This document shows, in pieces, positions 50,684 to 58,658 of a stretch of 64,000 bases of DNA (within the stretch, counting starts at the first letter, position 1; every line of letters starts with the position of its first letter). The DNA comes from Candidatus Bathyarchaeota archaeon (GTDB taxonomy: Archaea > Thermoproteota > Bathyarchaeia > 40CM-2-53-6 > DTGE01). Under the pieces are notes generated by a model. It was not told the origin of the DNA, ran no database searches, and saw only the letters and a program-made list of their open reading frames with translations. The translations under genes were made by a program, and so were the position numbers. The stretch spans positions 1-64,000 of the forward strand of contig JAGTRC010000004.1 of NCBI GenBank assembly GCA_018396725.1, given 5' to 3'.

Positions 50684-51503
50684 GCCTATCCCTGCGAGGA
50701 TCGATAGGATAGTGAGGGTTCGGAGGGACGTGAAGACTTATACCCTATCCCTCCTAAACGCGGAAGATGAGGCTTTTCAACCCGTAGAACCGGGGCAGTT
50801 CATAATGATCTCGGTTCCAGGACTCGGGGAGGCTGCTTTCTCCGTCAGTTCGTGGAACAGCGAGGGCAGGGTCTTCGACACGACTATTAGGAGGGTGGGC
50901 CGTCTAACCTCATATCTTGACGGGCTCAGCGAGGGAGATGAGGTGGGGGTTAGAGGACCTTACGGTAGGGGATGGCCCCTGAAGGAGTCTGAGGGCAAGG
51001 ATATACTCCTGATAGCAGGGGGGATAGGCCTAGCCCCGTTGAAGCCCGTGATCTCCTACATAGCCCATAACAGGGAGAGATATGGGTTGCTCGAGATCCT
51101 ATACGGAGCCAGGACGCCCGACGAACTAATATTCATGGATGAGTACGATGCGTGGAGGAGGATTAAGGATACCATCCTGAGGTTGACGGTTGACATGGTG
51201 CCGAAAGGGGTGATCTGGGACTATAACGTGGGGCTCGTCCCAATCCTCATAGAGGATGTGGAGGTGAGGCCTGAGGGCTCCGAGGTCATGGTATGCGGGC
51301 CGGAGGTAATGATGCACTTCGTCGTCAAAGCTCTGACTTCACGGGGGTTCAGCGAGGATCAGATATATCTATCCCTGGAGAGGAGGATGAAATGCGGGAT
51401 AGGACAATGCGGCCATTGCCAAATAGGCTCCAAATACGTCTGCAGAGATGGACCTGTATTCTCATATGCTGAGATCATGGGCCTACCCGACGTCAACATT
51501 TGA
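50667..51503 (+). CDS. hydG: Group 3b-type hydrogenase gamma subunit (FAD/NAD(P)H, 2Fe-2S)
   Basis: A 278-residue ferredoxin-NADP reductase-like subunit. It has FQPVEPGQFIMISVPGLGEA (FAD part), VGRLTSYLDGLSEGDEVGVR, then GPYGRGWPL and LLIAGGIGLAPLKPVISYIA (NAD(P) loop), CGPEVMMHFVV, and the C-terminal CGIGQCGHCQIGSKYVCRDG that binds a 2Fe-2S cluster. It couples H2 oxidation or formation to NAD(P)(H). TTG 50667 overlaps the hydB end by 17 bases and has GGGGTGAG upstream. Confidence 0.9.
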   Translation: MQNPYRPIPARIDRIVRVRRDVKTYTLSLLNAEDEAFQPVEPGQFIMISVPGLGEAAFSVSSWNSEGRVFDTTIRRVGRLTSYLDGLSEGDEVGVRGPYGRGWPLKESEGKDILLIAGGIGLAPLKPVISYIAHNRERYGLLEILYGARTPDELIFMDEYDAWRRIKDTILRLTVDMVPKGVIWDYNVGLVPILIEDVEVRPEGSEVMVCGPEVMMHFVVKALTSRGFSEDQIYLSLERRMKCGIGQCGHCQIGSKYVCRDGPVFSYAEIMGLPDVNI

Positions 51504-51518
51504 GGAGGGGTTAGACAG

Positions 51519-52298
51519 ATGAGAGATAAGCTGAAGATAGCTGTGGTGAAGATGACCGGCTGCGCTGGGTGCCAGATGGAGTTCCTCCGCCTGGAGGAGG
51601 AGTTCATGGATCTGCTTGAAAAAGTGGATATAGAATACTTCGTAATGGCGAAGCGTGAAAACCATCCAGGCCCCTACGATCTAGTCTTCATAGAGGGCTC
51701 CGTATCAACCCCTAGGGAGCTCGAGGAGTTGAGGGAGCTCAGGAGGCGGAGCGAGATCCTCGTGGCGTTCGGGGACTGTGCATGCACCGGCTGCATCCCT
51801 TCCATCCTGAACTGGGTCCCACCCATAGTCTCATCGAGGGTCTACGAAGACTTCACAGCCATACATTCGAGGAAGGAGTCCTTCCAGAGGATCATCCCTC
51901 TAGCCGAGTTCGTGGAGGTGGACGTGCACCTACGCGGCTGTCCACCCCATAAGGATACTATCCTGGAGGTTTTGAAGGCGGGGCTCTTAGGGGTTAAGCC
52001 TTGGCTGAGGCTCCACCCGGTGTGCGTGGAATGTAAATTGAAGGAGAACGGCTGCCTGCTCACATCGGAACATAGGCCGTGTATGGGGCCAGTCACAGCC
52101 GCCGGCTGCGGCGCCATATGTCCATCCGTGGGGAGGATATGCGAGGGATGCTACGGCCCCATGAGCGACGCTAACCCCGAATCCCTAGCCAGGGTGTTCA
52201 TGGAGGAATGCGGCCTCTCGAAGGATGAGGTGGTGAGGAAGTTCCGTAAATACGCGGGGGCCGCCCGGGCCTTCCTCAAAGTGGCGGGTGGTGGTTAG
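51519..52298 (+). CDS. hydD: [NiFe] hydrogenase small subunit, group 3b type
   Basis: A 259-residue small subunit. VKMTGCAGCQMEFLRLEEEF (C-x2-C of the proximal cluster, about 13-16), VFIEGSVSTPREL, FGDCACTGCIPSI and VDVHLRGCPPHKDTILEVL supply the proximal cluster; CVECKLKENGCLL and CGAICPSVGRICEGCYGP supply two further clusters. ATG 51519 follows GAGGAGGGG. Confidence 0.92.
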   Translation: MRDKLKIAVVKMTGCAGCQMEFLRLEEEFMDLLEKVDIEYFVMAKRENHPGPYDLVFIEGSVSTPRELEELRELRRRSEILVAFGDCACTGCIPSILNWVPPIVSSRVYEDFTAIHSRKESFQRIIPLAEFVEVDVHLRGCPPHKDTILEVLKAGLLGVKPWLRLHPVCVECKLKENGCLLTSEHRPCMGPVTAAGCGAICPSVGRICEGCYGPMSDANPESLARVFMEECGLSKDEVVRKFRKYAGAARAFLKVAGGG

Positions 52299-52300
52299 CC

Positions 52301-53575
52301 GTGGAGAAGAACATCCGCGTCGACTACATAGCCAGGGTTGAGGGCCAGGGAGAACTTACGATAAAGGTTGTGGATGGGACGCCTGAAACCGTGCAGTTCG
52401 GCATATTCGAACCTCCGAAGTTCTTCGAGGCCTTCCTCGTAGGGAGGGATTTCAGGGAGATCCACGAGCTCACCTCCAGGATCTGTGGCATATGCCCGGT
52501 GCCGCATCAGATAGCAGCCCTGAGGGCCGTCGAGAAGGCGGTGGGGATCGAGGTGGACGAGTATACGAGGCAGCTGAGGAGGCTTATGAACTTCGGATCC
52601 CACCTGCAAAGCCACGTGTTAAACCTATACCTTCTAGCCGCGCCGGATTACCTGGGCTACGAGAGCGCGATATCCCTAGCGAGGGATAACCCGGAGCTAC
52701 TGAAGAAAGGCTTGAAGTTGAAGAAGCTGGGCAACGACATAATCGAGGTGGTGGGGGGGAGGGCCGTACACCCCGTATCGGCTGTGGTTGGAGGGTTCAC
52801 CCATACCCCGAGCAGGGCGAAGCTGGAGGATCTGAAGGACCGGCTCAGAGAGGCTAGGAGGGACTCGGAGGAGACCGTGCGGCTTTTCTCAGAGCTCGAT
52901 CTCCCGGATTTCGAGAGGAACGAGGAGCAGATAGCCCTGACCCGTGGAGGGGAGTACCCCATAAACGAGGGTACGTTGAAGTCCACGGGGGGCTTAGAGG
53001 CCGGGGAGGACGAATACAGGAGATACATAAAGGAGGTTCAAGTCGACTATTCCTGGGCTAAGCACTCCATAGTGGAGGGAAGGGGCTCATTCATGGTTGG
53101 GCCGTTGCCGAGGGTGAACTTGAATTACAGGGTTCTCTCCGATGGAGCTAGGGAGGCCGCTGAGGCTGCCGGGTTTAAACCTGTGGTTCACAGACCTTTC
53201 GAAGCGCTGCTCGCCAGGGCCATAGAGGTCTTAAACGCCGTCGAGCAGTCAATCCTAATAATCGAGGATCTTCCTAAGGGTAAAGCTGTCCGGGAGGATG
53301 CGTTTAAGCCGAGGTCGGGTTTCGGATGCGCCGTGGTGGAGGCTCCCAGGGGGCTGCTCTACCACGCCTATAAGGTAAACGATAAAGGCCTAGTGGAGGA
53401 GGCGGATATAGTAACCCCTACCGCCATGAACGCGAGGAACATAGAGGAGGACTTGAAGGGCTACCTTCCCACCATAGCCGATCTGCGGGAGGAGGAGATG
53501 ATCCTTAGATGCGAGATGCTGGTGAGAGCATACGACCCATGCATCTCCTGCTCGGTGCATGTCCATAGAGCTTGA
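52301..53575 (+). CDS. hydA: [NiFe] hydrogenase large subunit, group 3b type, short C-terminus
   Basis: A 424-residue catalytic subunit starting at GTG 52301, two bases after hydD. The N-terminal nickel ligands are in SRICGICPVPHQIAALRAVE (R-x-C-G-x-C, about 62-66). The C-terminal ligands are in YDPCISCSVH (D-P-C-x-x-C). Only four residues (VHRA) follow the conserved His. Most large subunits carry a longer tail that a dedicated protease removes after nickel insertion; this one seems to lack it, or to have only a minimal one. HypE at 40154 would supply the cyanide ligands. Confidence 0.92.
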   Translation: MEKNIRVDYIARVEGQGELTIKVVDGTPETVQFGIFEPPKFFEAFLVGRDFREIHELTSRICGICPVPHQIAALRAVEKAVGIEVDEYTRQLRRLMNFGSHLQSHVLNLYLLAAPDYLGYESAISLARDNPELLKKGLKLKKLGNDIIEVVGGRAVHPVSAVVGGFTHTPSRAKLEDLKDRLREARRDSEETVRLFSELDLPDFERNEEQIALTRGGEYPINEGTLKSTGGLEAGEDEYRRYIKEVQVDYSWAKHSIVEGRGSFMVGPLPRVNLNYRVLSDGAREAAEAAGFKPVVHRPFEALLARAIEVLNAVEQSILIIEDLPKGKAVREDAFKPRSGFGCAVVEAPRGLLYHAYKVNDKGLVEEADIVTPTAMNARNIEEDLKGYLPTIADLREEEMILRCEMLVRAYDPCISCSVHVHRA

Positions 53576-53592
53576 TAAACGGATCTGGCGGC

Positions 53593-54276
53593 TCACCCCA
53601 CCTCTATCTTGTCCCTATCGAGGTTGAAGAGCTCCATGAGCTTTTCAGCCATGCCCCTTATACCCTCCCAGCTTAGGGGCTCGGAGTCTATTATGGCTGC
53701 GGCCCTCGATCCGGCCGCCGCTCCCTCAGGGTCGAAGTTCCTGTAGAGCGTTTCGAACCTGGATCCGGCTTCGCCGTAGTCCACATCACTCCTGGTTAAG
53801 AGGTATATGGCGAAGTTAACAGCCGAGTATATCCTCCTACGATCGGTATCAGCTATGTGGCTGTAGGCTCCGCCCTCCATGTCAAGGTAGGTTAGATTGT
53901 TCTCAAAGTAGTCCTTTAGAAGCCCCTCCGCCCTCAACCCCCTAATCTTGAGCTCCCTCATAACCCATCTCACCGATAGGAGCGCGTTGATCCAGGAGAC
54001 TGTCAGGTGGTCGCTACTCCCGGCTTTTGGTGAGGCCCTCAACAGGGAGCGGTTCCTCTCGCCTTGGGCCATGAAGGCCCCCCTTAGAAGCTCGAAAGCC
54101 AAGTCCCCTGTATCGCATCTACTTGGGGAGTACTCGACCTTAACCTTCTTCCCGGCACCCCCCGATAGGTTCGCCCTGAGCGGTAGGTGGTCCCTGGGGG
54201 ATAGTATAACCTTTAGCTTAGTAGCCTCTTTAACCTCCTCGACGAGGTTTACGATCAAGCCTACGTCGAGGGACAT
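53593..54276 (-). CDS. Uncharacterised protein convergent with the hydrogenase operon
   Basis: A 227-residue protein, mostly helical after residue 60 by appearance (DLAFELLRGAFMAQGERNRS, LTVSWINALLSVRWVMRELK, YSAVNFAIYLLTRSDVDYGE). The N-terminal part is strand-rich (TKLKVILSPRDHLPLRANLS, KKVKVEYSPSR). There is no signal peptide, cysteine cluster or nucleotide motif. I do not recognise the family. It ends 17 bases after the hydrogenase large-subunit stop on the opposite strand. Confidence 0.6.
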   Translation of the reverse strand: MSLDVGLIVNLVEEVKEATKLKVILSPRDHLPLRANLSGGAGKKVKVEYSPSRCDTGDLAFELLRGAFMAQGERNRSLLRASPKAGSSDHLTVSWINALLSVRWVMRELKIRGLRAEGLLKDYFENNLTYLDMEGGAYSHIADTDRRRIYSAVNFAIYLLTRSDVDYGEAGSRFETLYRNFDPEGAAAGSRAAAIIDSEPLSWEGIRGMAEKLMELFNLDRDKIEVG

Positions 54277-54331
54277 CCCGGCACAAACCTCCTCACGGGG
54301 CTAAATCCTTAACAGTTCGGGGGATCATCCC

Positions 54332-54673
54332 TCACTTCGGGTTTGAATCGGGCCTCTTGGCCCTACGTTTAATCTCCTTTGCAAACTCTAGTATTAGATG
54401 GTCTAGGAAGCCTATGAATTTTTCCTTATCATACATTATCAAAGCCTTATTCTCCTCTATCTGGTCCCTAATCTTCTCCAAGAATGGGTCCGCGCTTATA
54501 CATGGGAGACGCCTCGAGAGTTCCACCAGCCTGCTCAACCCGTCTATCAGCCTTAGAGGCCCATATAGATGGGGTTCATCAACGCATCCCCTCGCGCTCA
54601 CCGCTAAGAAGGAGGCGAGCTCAAATAAGTATTCTTCACCCTCGGTGGAGCCGCCCAAACCTAACCCCTCCAT
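54332..54673 (-). CDS. Small helical protein, possibly DUF6092-like
   Basis: A 113-residue helical protein. EYLFELASFLAVSARGCVDE followed by PHLYGPLRLIDGLSRLVELS resembles a small archaeal/bacterial family I recall as DUF6092; I cannot confirm it. It overlaps the nitroreductase gene by 13 bases, which implies coupled translation. Confidence 0.55.
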   Translation of the reverse strand: MEGLGLGGSTEGEEYLFELASFLAVSARGCVDEPHLYGPLRLIDGLSRLVELSRRLPCISADPFLEKIRDQIEENKALIMYDKEKFIGFLDHLILEFAKEIKRRAKRPDSNPK

Positions 54674-55194
54674 CTCTCACCATAAACGTTACGGTAGGTT
54701 ATCTCCTCCAATCCGAGCTTTGGAGGTCTCATCGGCTGCTCATCCGGCCAGCCTATCGCCAGCATGAGCTCGGGCTCAACCCCTCCAGGTATCTCGAGGA
54801 TCTCCTTGACGGCTGGGGTTGAGAAAGATTTGATGCAGCATCCCCCCAGCCCGAGCGCTTGAGCTGCCAGTAATATGTAGCCGGCCGCTATGGCGCAGTC
54901 AACTATGCTTAAATAGTCCCTGGCCACTATTCCCCCCAACTCATAGCTTCTCCCCCTATCGGAGCATACGATGATCGCTAGAGGCGCCCCGCCGAAGTAT
55001 CCAGGCGATACCTTCCGGATCATCTCAAGGGTTGAAGGATCATCTACAACTATGAACCTCCAAGGCTGGATGTTGCCGGCTGTGGGTGCACATACACCGG
55101 CGTTGAGGAGTTTCTCCACCAACCCTTCAGGCACAGGGTCGGGCTTAAACCTTCTCACGCTCCTCCTGGAGGCTAGGACCTGGAAGAGATCCAT
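54661..55194 (-). CDS. Nitroreductase-family flavoprotein
   Basis: A 177-residue FMN protein: VLASRRSVRRFKPDPVPEGL (S-R-R-S-x-R-x-F), AGVCAPTAGNIQPWRFIVVD (A-P-T/S-x-x-N-x-Q-P-W), DCAIAAGYILLAAQALGLGG and MLAIGWPDEQPMRPPKLGLE. These are the FMN-binding segments. The nicotinamide-dependent substrate is unknown. It is the first gene of a leftward unit with the small helical protein. Confidence 0.9.
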   Translation of the reverse strand: MDLFQVLASRRSVRRFKPDPVPEGLVEKLLNAGVCAPTAGNIQPWRFIVVDDPSTLEMIRKVSPGYFGGAPLAIIVCSDRGRSYELGGIVARDYLSIVDCAIAAGYILLAAQALGLGGCCIKSFSTPAVKEILEIPGGVEPELMLAIGWPDEQPMRPPKLGLEEITYRNVYGERWRG

Positions 55195-55312
55195 AAGCCC
55201 TCACCTCAGCCCTCTACCCGGTTAGTGGACCATCTAAACTAATTAAGGTTAACTTTAAATCCCACTCCACAGGGCATATTTGCCTTTATTAGAGGAGGTT
55301 AACATAATAGAG

Positions 55313-55840
55313 ATGGCTGGAGAGAGGATAGAGGTATTCCTTCCCAAGGCCTACTTCGTTACGAGCGGTGAGGGGCTCAGCGCCGAGTCACCGCTCAACG
55401 CCTTCGACAACGCCTTAAGATCCGCCGGGGTGGATGCCTGCAACCTCGTCTACGTCTCCTCGATAATACCGAAGGATGCCGTGGAGGTGAAGAGGAGGAG
55501 GATAACCCCGGGAACCATAACATTCGCCGTCGTGGCCAGGATGGACGGTGATGAGGGCGAGGTTATAGGCGCTGGGATAGGCTACAGCAAATGCGAGAAT
55601 AGGACTGGCCCCACCTACGGCTTCGTAGCCGAGAACCACGGCTACAAAGACTCCAAGACCATAGAGGACGAGCTCATGGGAAGGCTTCAGAGGATGGCCT
55701 CCTCCAGGGGTTTAAAGCTGGTTAACCCTAAGGTGGTGTCCAGGAGCATGAGGGTGCCGAAGGATAGATACGGCTGCTGCGTGGTGGCGTTCATATACCT
55801 CCCCCATAACCTCTATCCAAGGAATGAGGATAAGGGATAA
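55313..55840 (+). CDS. pdaD: Pyruvoyl-dependent arginine decarboxylase
   Basis: About 175 residues. VYVSSIIPKDAVEVKRRRIT holds the Ser-Ser self-cleavage site that makes the pyruvoyl group (about residue 43-44 from this start). FAVVARMDGDEGEVIGAGIG and GFVAENHGYKDSKTIEDELM are typical of PvlArgDC, which converts arginine to agmatine, the first step of archaeal polyamine synthesis. The frame extends back to TTG 55280, but CTTTAAAT (about 55251-55258) as TATA places the mRNA start near 55281, and GAGGAGG lies before ATG 55313. The deoxyhypusine synthase gene follows 46 bases on. Confidence 0.92.
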   Translation: MAGERIEVFLPKAYFVTSGEGLSAESPLNAFDNALRSAGVDACNLVYVSSIIPKDAVEVKRRRITPGTITFAVVARMDGDEGEVIGAGIGYSKCENRTGPTYGFVAENHGYKDSKTIEDELMGRLQRMASSRGLKLVNPKVVSRSMRVPKDRYGCCVVAFIYLPHNLYPRNEDKG

Positions 55841-55886
55841 GGCTGCAGCCTCCCAGGCGCTATCCAACCTGACGGGATGAAGGGGG

Positions 55887-56951
55887 ATGGCCTCAATAAA
55901 GGATCGCGTCGGCCTTCCCAGGGTAACCCCTAGGCCCTTGGACCACGCCTCCGTGGAGGACCTAGTGGACCACATGGGGTCTTCGAACTCCTTTAACGCC
56001 AGGAGGCTTCACGAGGCCTGCGCCATATACGGGAAGATGATAACGGAGGACGCCACCATATGCCTAACCTTGGCGGGGGCCTTCACGCCCACGGGGTTAG
56101 GGATGGCTGTAAACTCGCTCATGGAGAAGGGATTGGTAGACTTCATAATCTCCACGGGCGCCAACCTTTACCACGACATCCACTTCGCCTTGGACCTCCC
56201 GGTGTATCAGGGCGATTTCAGGATGGATGATTCAGAGCTCCTGGAGAGGGGCTTGGTCAGGATCTACGACGTATTCATACCGGTGGAGGTGCTGCTGGAG
56301 ACGGATCGCTTCATTAGAGGCGCGTTGAGGGATCTGGGCGGCAGGGTGGTCTCCAGCTCCCAGCTCCACCACCTTCTAGGCGAGAGATTGCTCGAGGTGG
56401 CGGGGCATCCTGAGAGGTCGATCCTCGCTAAGGCGGCATCATTGGACGTCCCGGTCTATACGCCCTCCCCCGGGGATTCATCCATAGGGCTTAACCTGGC
56501 GGCTGAGAAGCTTAGAGGTGAAGGGGTTGTGGTGGATCCGGACCTTGACGTGATAGAGACCTCCTCCATAGTCTATTCGAGCCGTAAAAACGGTGTGGTA
56601 ATCCTCGGCGGGGGGGCTCCTAAAAACTTTTATATGCAGACGCAGCCGTTCCTCAGCCAGATCCTATCGATAAGTAAGGGAGGCCACGACTACTTCATCC
56701 AGATAACCATGGACGCGCCCCATTGGGGCGGCTTATCCGGGGCAACCCATAACGAGGCCGTGTCATGGGGGAAGATGAACCCTAAAGAGATAGGGAACGG
56801 CGTCACAGTATACTCCGACTTCACCTTAGCCGCACCAATCCTCTTCTCATACGCTTCACTCAAGTATGAGAGGCCCCTGAGACGCCTATACGCCGAACGG
56901 GAGAAACTCGTAGAGAACTTGAAGAACGAGGTGGAGATGAGAAACAGGTGA
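55887..56951 (+). CDS. dhs: Deoxyhypusine synthase
   Basis: A 354-residue NAD-dependent enzyme that transfers aminobutyl from spermidine to a lysine of translation factor aIF5A. LTLAGAFTPTGLGMAVNSLM and DFIISTGANLYHDIHFALDL (NAD site), NGVVILGGGAPKNFYMQTQP, and GGLSGATHNEAVSWGKMNPK with the catalytic lysine are all conserved. The length is normal. Its neighbour makes agmatine, so the pair covers the supply and use of polyamine. Confidence 0.93.
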   Translation: MASIKDRVGLPRVTPRPLDHASVEDLVDHMGSSNSFNARRLHEACAIYGKMITEDATICLTLAGAFTPTGLGMAVNSLMEKGLVDFIISTGANLYHDIHFALDLPVYQGDFRMDDSELLERGLVRIYDVFIPVEVLLETDRFIRGALRDLGGRVVSSSQLHHLLGERLLEVAGHPERSILAKAASLDVPVYTPSPGDSSIGLNLAAEKLRGEGVVVDPDLDVIETSSIVYSSRKNGVVILGGGAPKNFYMQTQPFLSQILSISKGGHDYFIQITMDAPHWGGLSGATHNEAVSWGKMNPKEIGNGVTVYSDFTLAAPILFSYASLKYERPLRRLYAEREKLVENLKNEVEMRNR

Positions 56952-57107
56952 GGATCGAGTTGAATCTGTGGAAACCCTCCCAACACCAGTCACTTAAGGT
57001 TACCTATCCTATCCTCCGCCAGCCCCTCCAATGATCCATAGATTCGGATAACCATCCGATAAACCTTCGGAAGCCGAGCGACACCACTTACTTATTTAAG
57101 CTCATAT

Positions 57108-57881
57108 ATGATTCCCCGGATTAGGATTAAAGGAGCGCTCGAGGGGGAGGCTGTGGGTATGTTCCACGTCGATCATGGGATCATCGTCGCATGCGACGTC
57201 GAGGGCTTGAGGGCCCTAGAGAAACTCGTCGAATCCACCTCCAGCCTAGAGTTCATAGCGGGCTATAAAGTGGGCTCGCCGCTCGCCATCCGGTATGGTT
57301 TAAGGAGGGTAAACAGGATCATCAAGGAGTTTTCACCCCTCCCAGTAATATATGATCATCAGAAGTACGGCACGGATATACCCGAGATATGCGCGGGGCC
57401 CCAGCTGAAGGCTATAGAAGCCTCAAAGATTGAAGGGTTGATAATATTCCCCCAGGCGGGGATAGAAACCCTGAGGAGGACGGTGGAGTCATGCCTAGAA
57501 GCTGGGATAACTCCGATAGTGGGCGGCGAGATGACGCATAAGGGATACTTAGAGGGGGAGGGCGGCTATATATCGGGCGATGCCCCAGATAGGATTTATA
57601 GGAACGCCGCGGCCCTAGGCGTGACCCATTTCGTGGTGCCGGGTAATAAGCCCGCCTCGATAGAACGCTATAAGAGAATAATAGAGATGGAGGGGGTAGG
57701 GAACCCGGTGTTCATGTTCCCGGGAGTAGGGAGAAGCCAGGGAGGCGATGTTAAAGCAGCCCTTAAAGCCGCCAAGCCGCACAGGGGCTTCCCCATAATC
57801 GGCCGGGGGATCTATGGAGAACCCGACCCGAGGGAGGCCGCCGTGGAATTCTGGCGGATGATCCAGGAGGAAATGGAATAA
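57108..57881 (+). CDS. pyrF: Orotidine-5'-phosphate decarboxylase-like protein
   Basis: A 257-residue TIM barrel. IIVACDVEGLRALEKLVEST at the N-terminus, LPVIYDHQKYGTDIPEICAG with the D-x-x-K-x-x-x-D catalytic array, FMFPGVGRSQGGDVKAALKA and FPIIGRGIYGEPDPREAAVE (phosphate loop) match divergent archaeal OMP decarboxylases, which make UMP. The spacing differs from bacterial DxKxxD, so a related decarboxylase/synthase is possible. TTATTTAAG at about 57090-57098 is a TATA near leaderless distance from ATG 57108. Confidence 0.75.
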   Translation: MIPRIRIKGALEGEAVGMFHVDHGIIVACDVEGLRALEKLVESTSSLEFIAGYKVGSPLAIRYGLRRVNRIIKEFSPLPVIYDHQKYGTDIPEICAGPQLKAIEASKIEGLIIFPQAGIETLRRTVESCLEAGITPIVGGEMTHKGYLEGEGGYISGDAPDRIYRNAAALGVTHFVVPGNKPASIERYKRIIEMEGVGNPVFMFPGVGRSQGGDVKAALKAAKPHRGFPIIGRGIYGEPDPREAAVEFWRMIQEEME

Positions 57882-57939
57882 AGCTTAATTCCATCCCTCA
57901 GCGAATCTATATATGCGCCTGAAACGCTCCGGGTTAAGG

Positions 57940-58058
57940 GCTCCGGTGGAGGCGGCTCCGCCGAATGTAGCCCGGCCAAGCATAGCGGCCTTATTTCCCC
58001 GGCGGAGGGGAAAGGCCAATCGAGCCGTTGATCGCGGGTTCAAATCCCGCCCGGAGCA
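57940..58058 (+). tRNA. tRNA-Glu(TTC) with two introns (10/11 and 34/35)
   Basis: Acceptor GCTCCGG pairs with CCGGAGC (58051-58057), A73; CCA is not encoded. Joining 57940-57949 to 57966 onward gives TGGTGTAGCCCGGCC, the usual archaeal Glu D arm, so a 16-base intron sits at 57950-57965: C5-T8 pair with GCCG, bulges GG|A and AA|T. A 27-base intron lies at 57993-58019: exon GGCC pairs with intron GGCC, bulges TT|A and AA|T, inner stem TTTCCCC/GGGGAAA. Spliced, the anticodon stem is GCGGC/GCCGT and the loop CTTTCGA (anticodon TTC). T arm GCGGG-TTCAAAT-CCCGC. Confidence 0.85.
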
Positions 58059-58307
58059 CTAATTTTAATTAAGCTTAGAAGGCCCTCACCTCGTTCTTCT
58101 CCACCGTTCTCTCCCCGTCCTCGCGTTTACGTTCAAAAGTCCTTAATCCTAGTCGATAGCGGCTTATATTTATGGATTTCAAGTCAACTTAGCCTAGAAT
58201 AGCTTCATGTAATCTTCGGCGAGAGAAAACACTACAGAACTTTACTCCTTGTAGGAGGCTTGGAGAAGAAGCTGATGAGGAGTAGGGGGTTTGAACTCGG
58301 GGTTTGG

Positions 58308-58421
58308 AGCCCCGGGCGGGCTTCGAACCCGCGGCCTACGGCTCTCCTTGGACGGCTTAGCCCATACAAGGATCGACCGGAGGCTGCCGTCCGTCGCTCT
58401 ACCGGGCTAAGCTACCGGGGC
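58308..58421 (-). tRNA. tRNA-Thr(TGT) with two introns (30/31 and 37/38)
   Basis: On the minus strand the acceptor GCCCCGG starts at 58421 and pairs with CCGGGGC; T73 is 58308 and CCA is encoded (58305-58307). D stem GCTT/GAGC, T arm GCGGG-TTCGAAG-CCCGC. Removing 58372-58390 (19 bases; helix CGAC/GTCG, bulges GG|A and AT|C, inner stem CGG/CCG) and 58344-58364 (21 bases, site 37/38) gives anticodon stem ACGGC/GCCGT and loop CTTGTAA with anticodon TGT. The 30/31 intron fits a strict bulge-helix-bulge; the 37/38 one is slightly relaxed (CTTG/CAAG with one extra base). Confidence 0.82.
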
Positions 58422-58658
58422 ATATATAGGGAAACAATTAATAGAAGTCAATGGCGTTCATAAATAACCTTTGTCGTCCTCCTCGTTTTCCTCGCTTTCC
58501 GAAATCGGTGGGGGCCCCTCCTTTGGGGGCTACGATCCTAAGAGCCGCGTTTAGGTATGCCTCCGGATCCATCGCCCCATCTCATATGTGCTTCATGGGG
58601 CTCCCTCCATTATGGAAGGTATATTTTTATCTGGGTTAATCGCTTAAATTGGGGGTAA

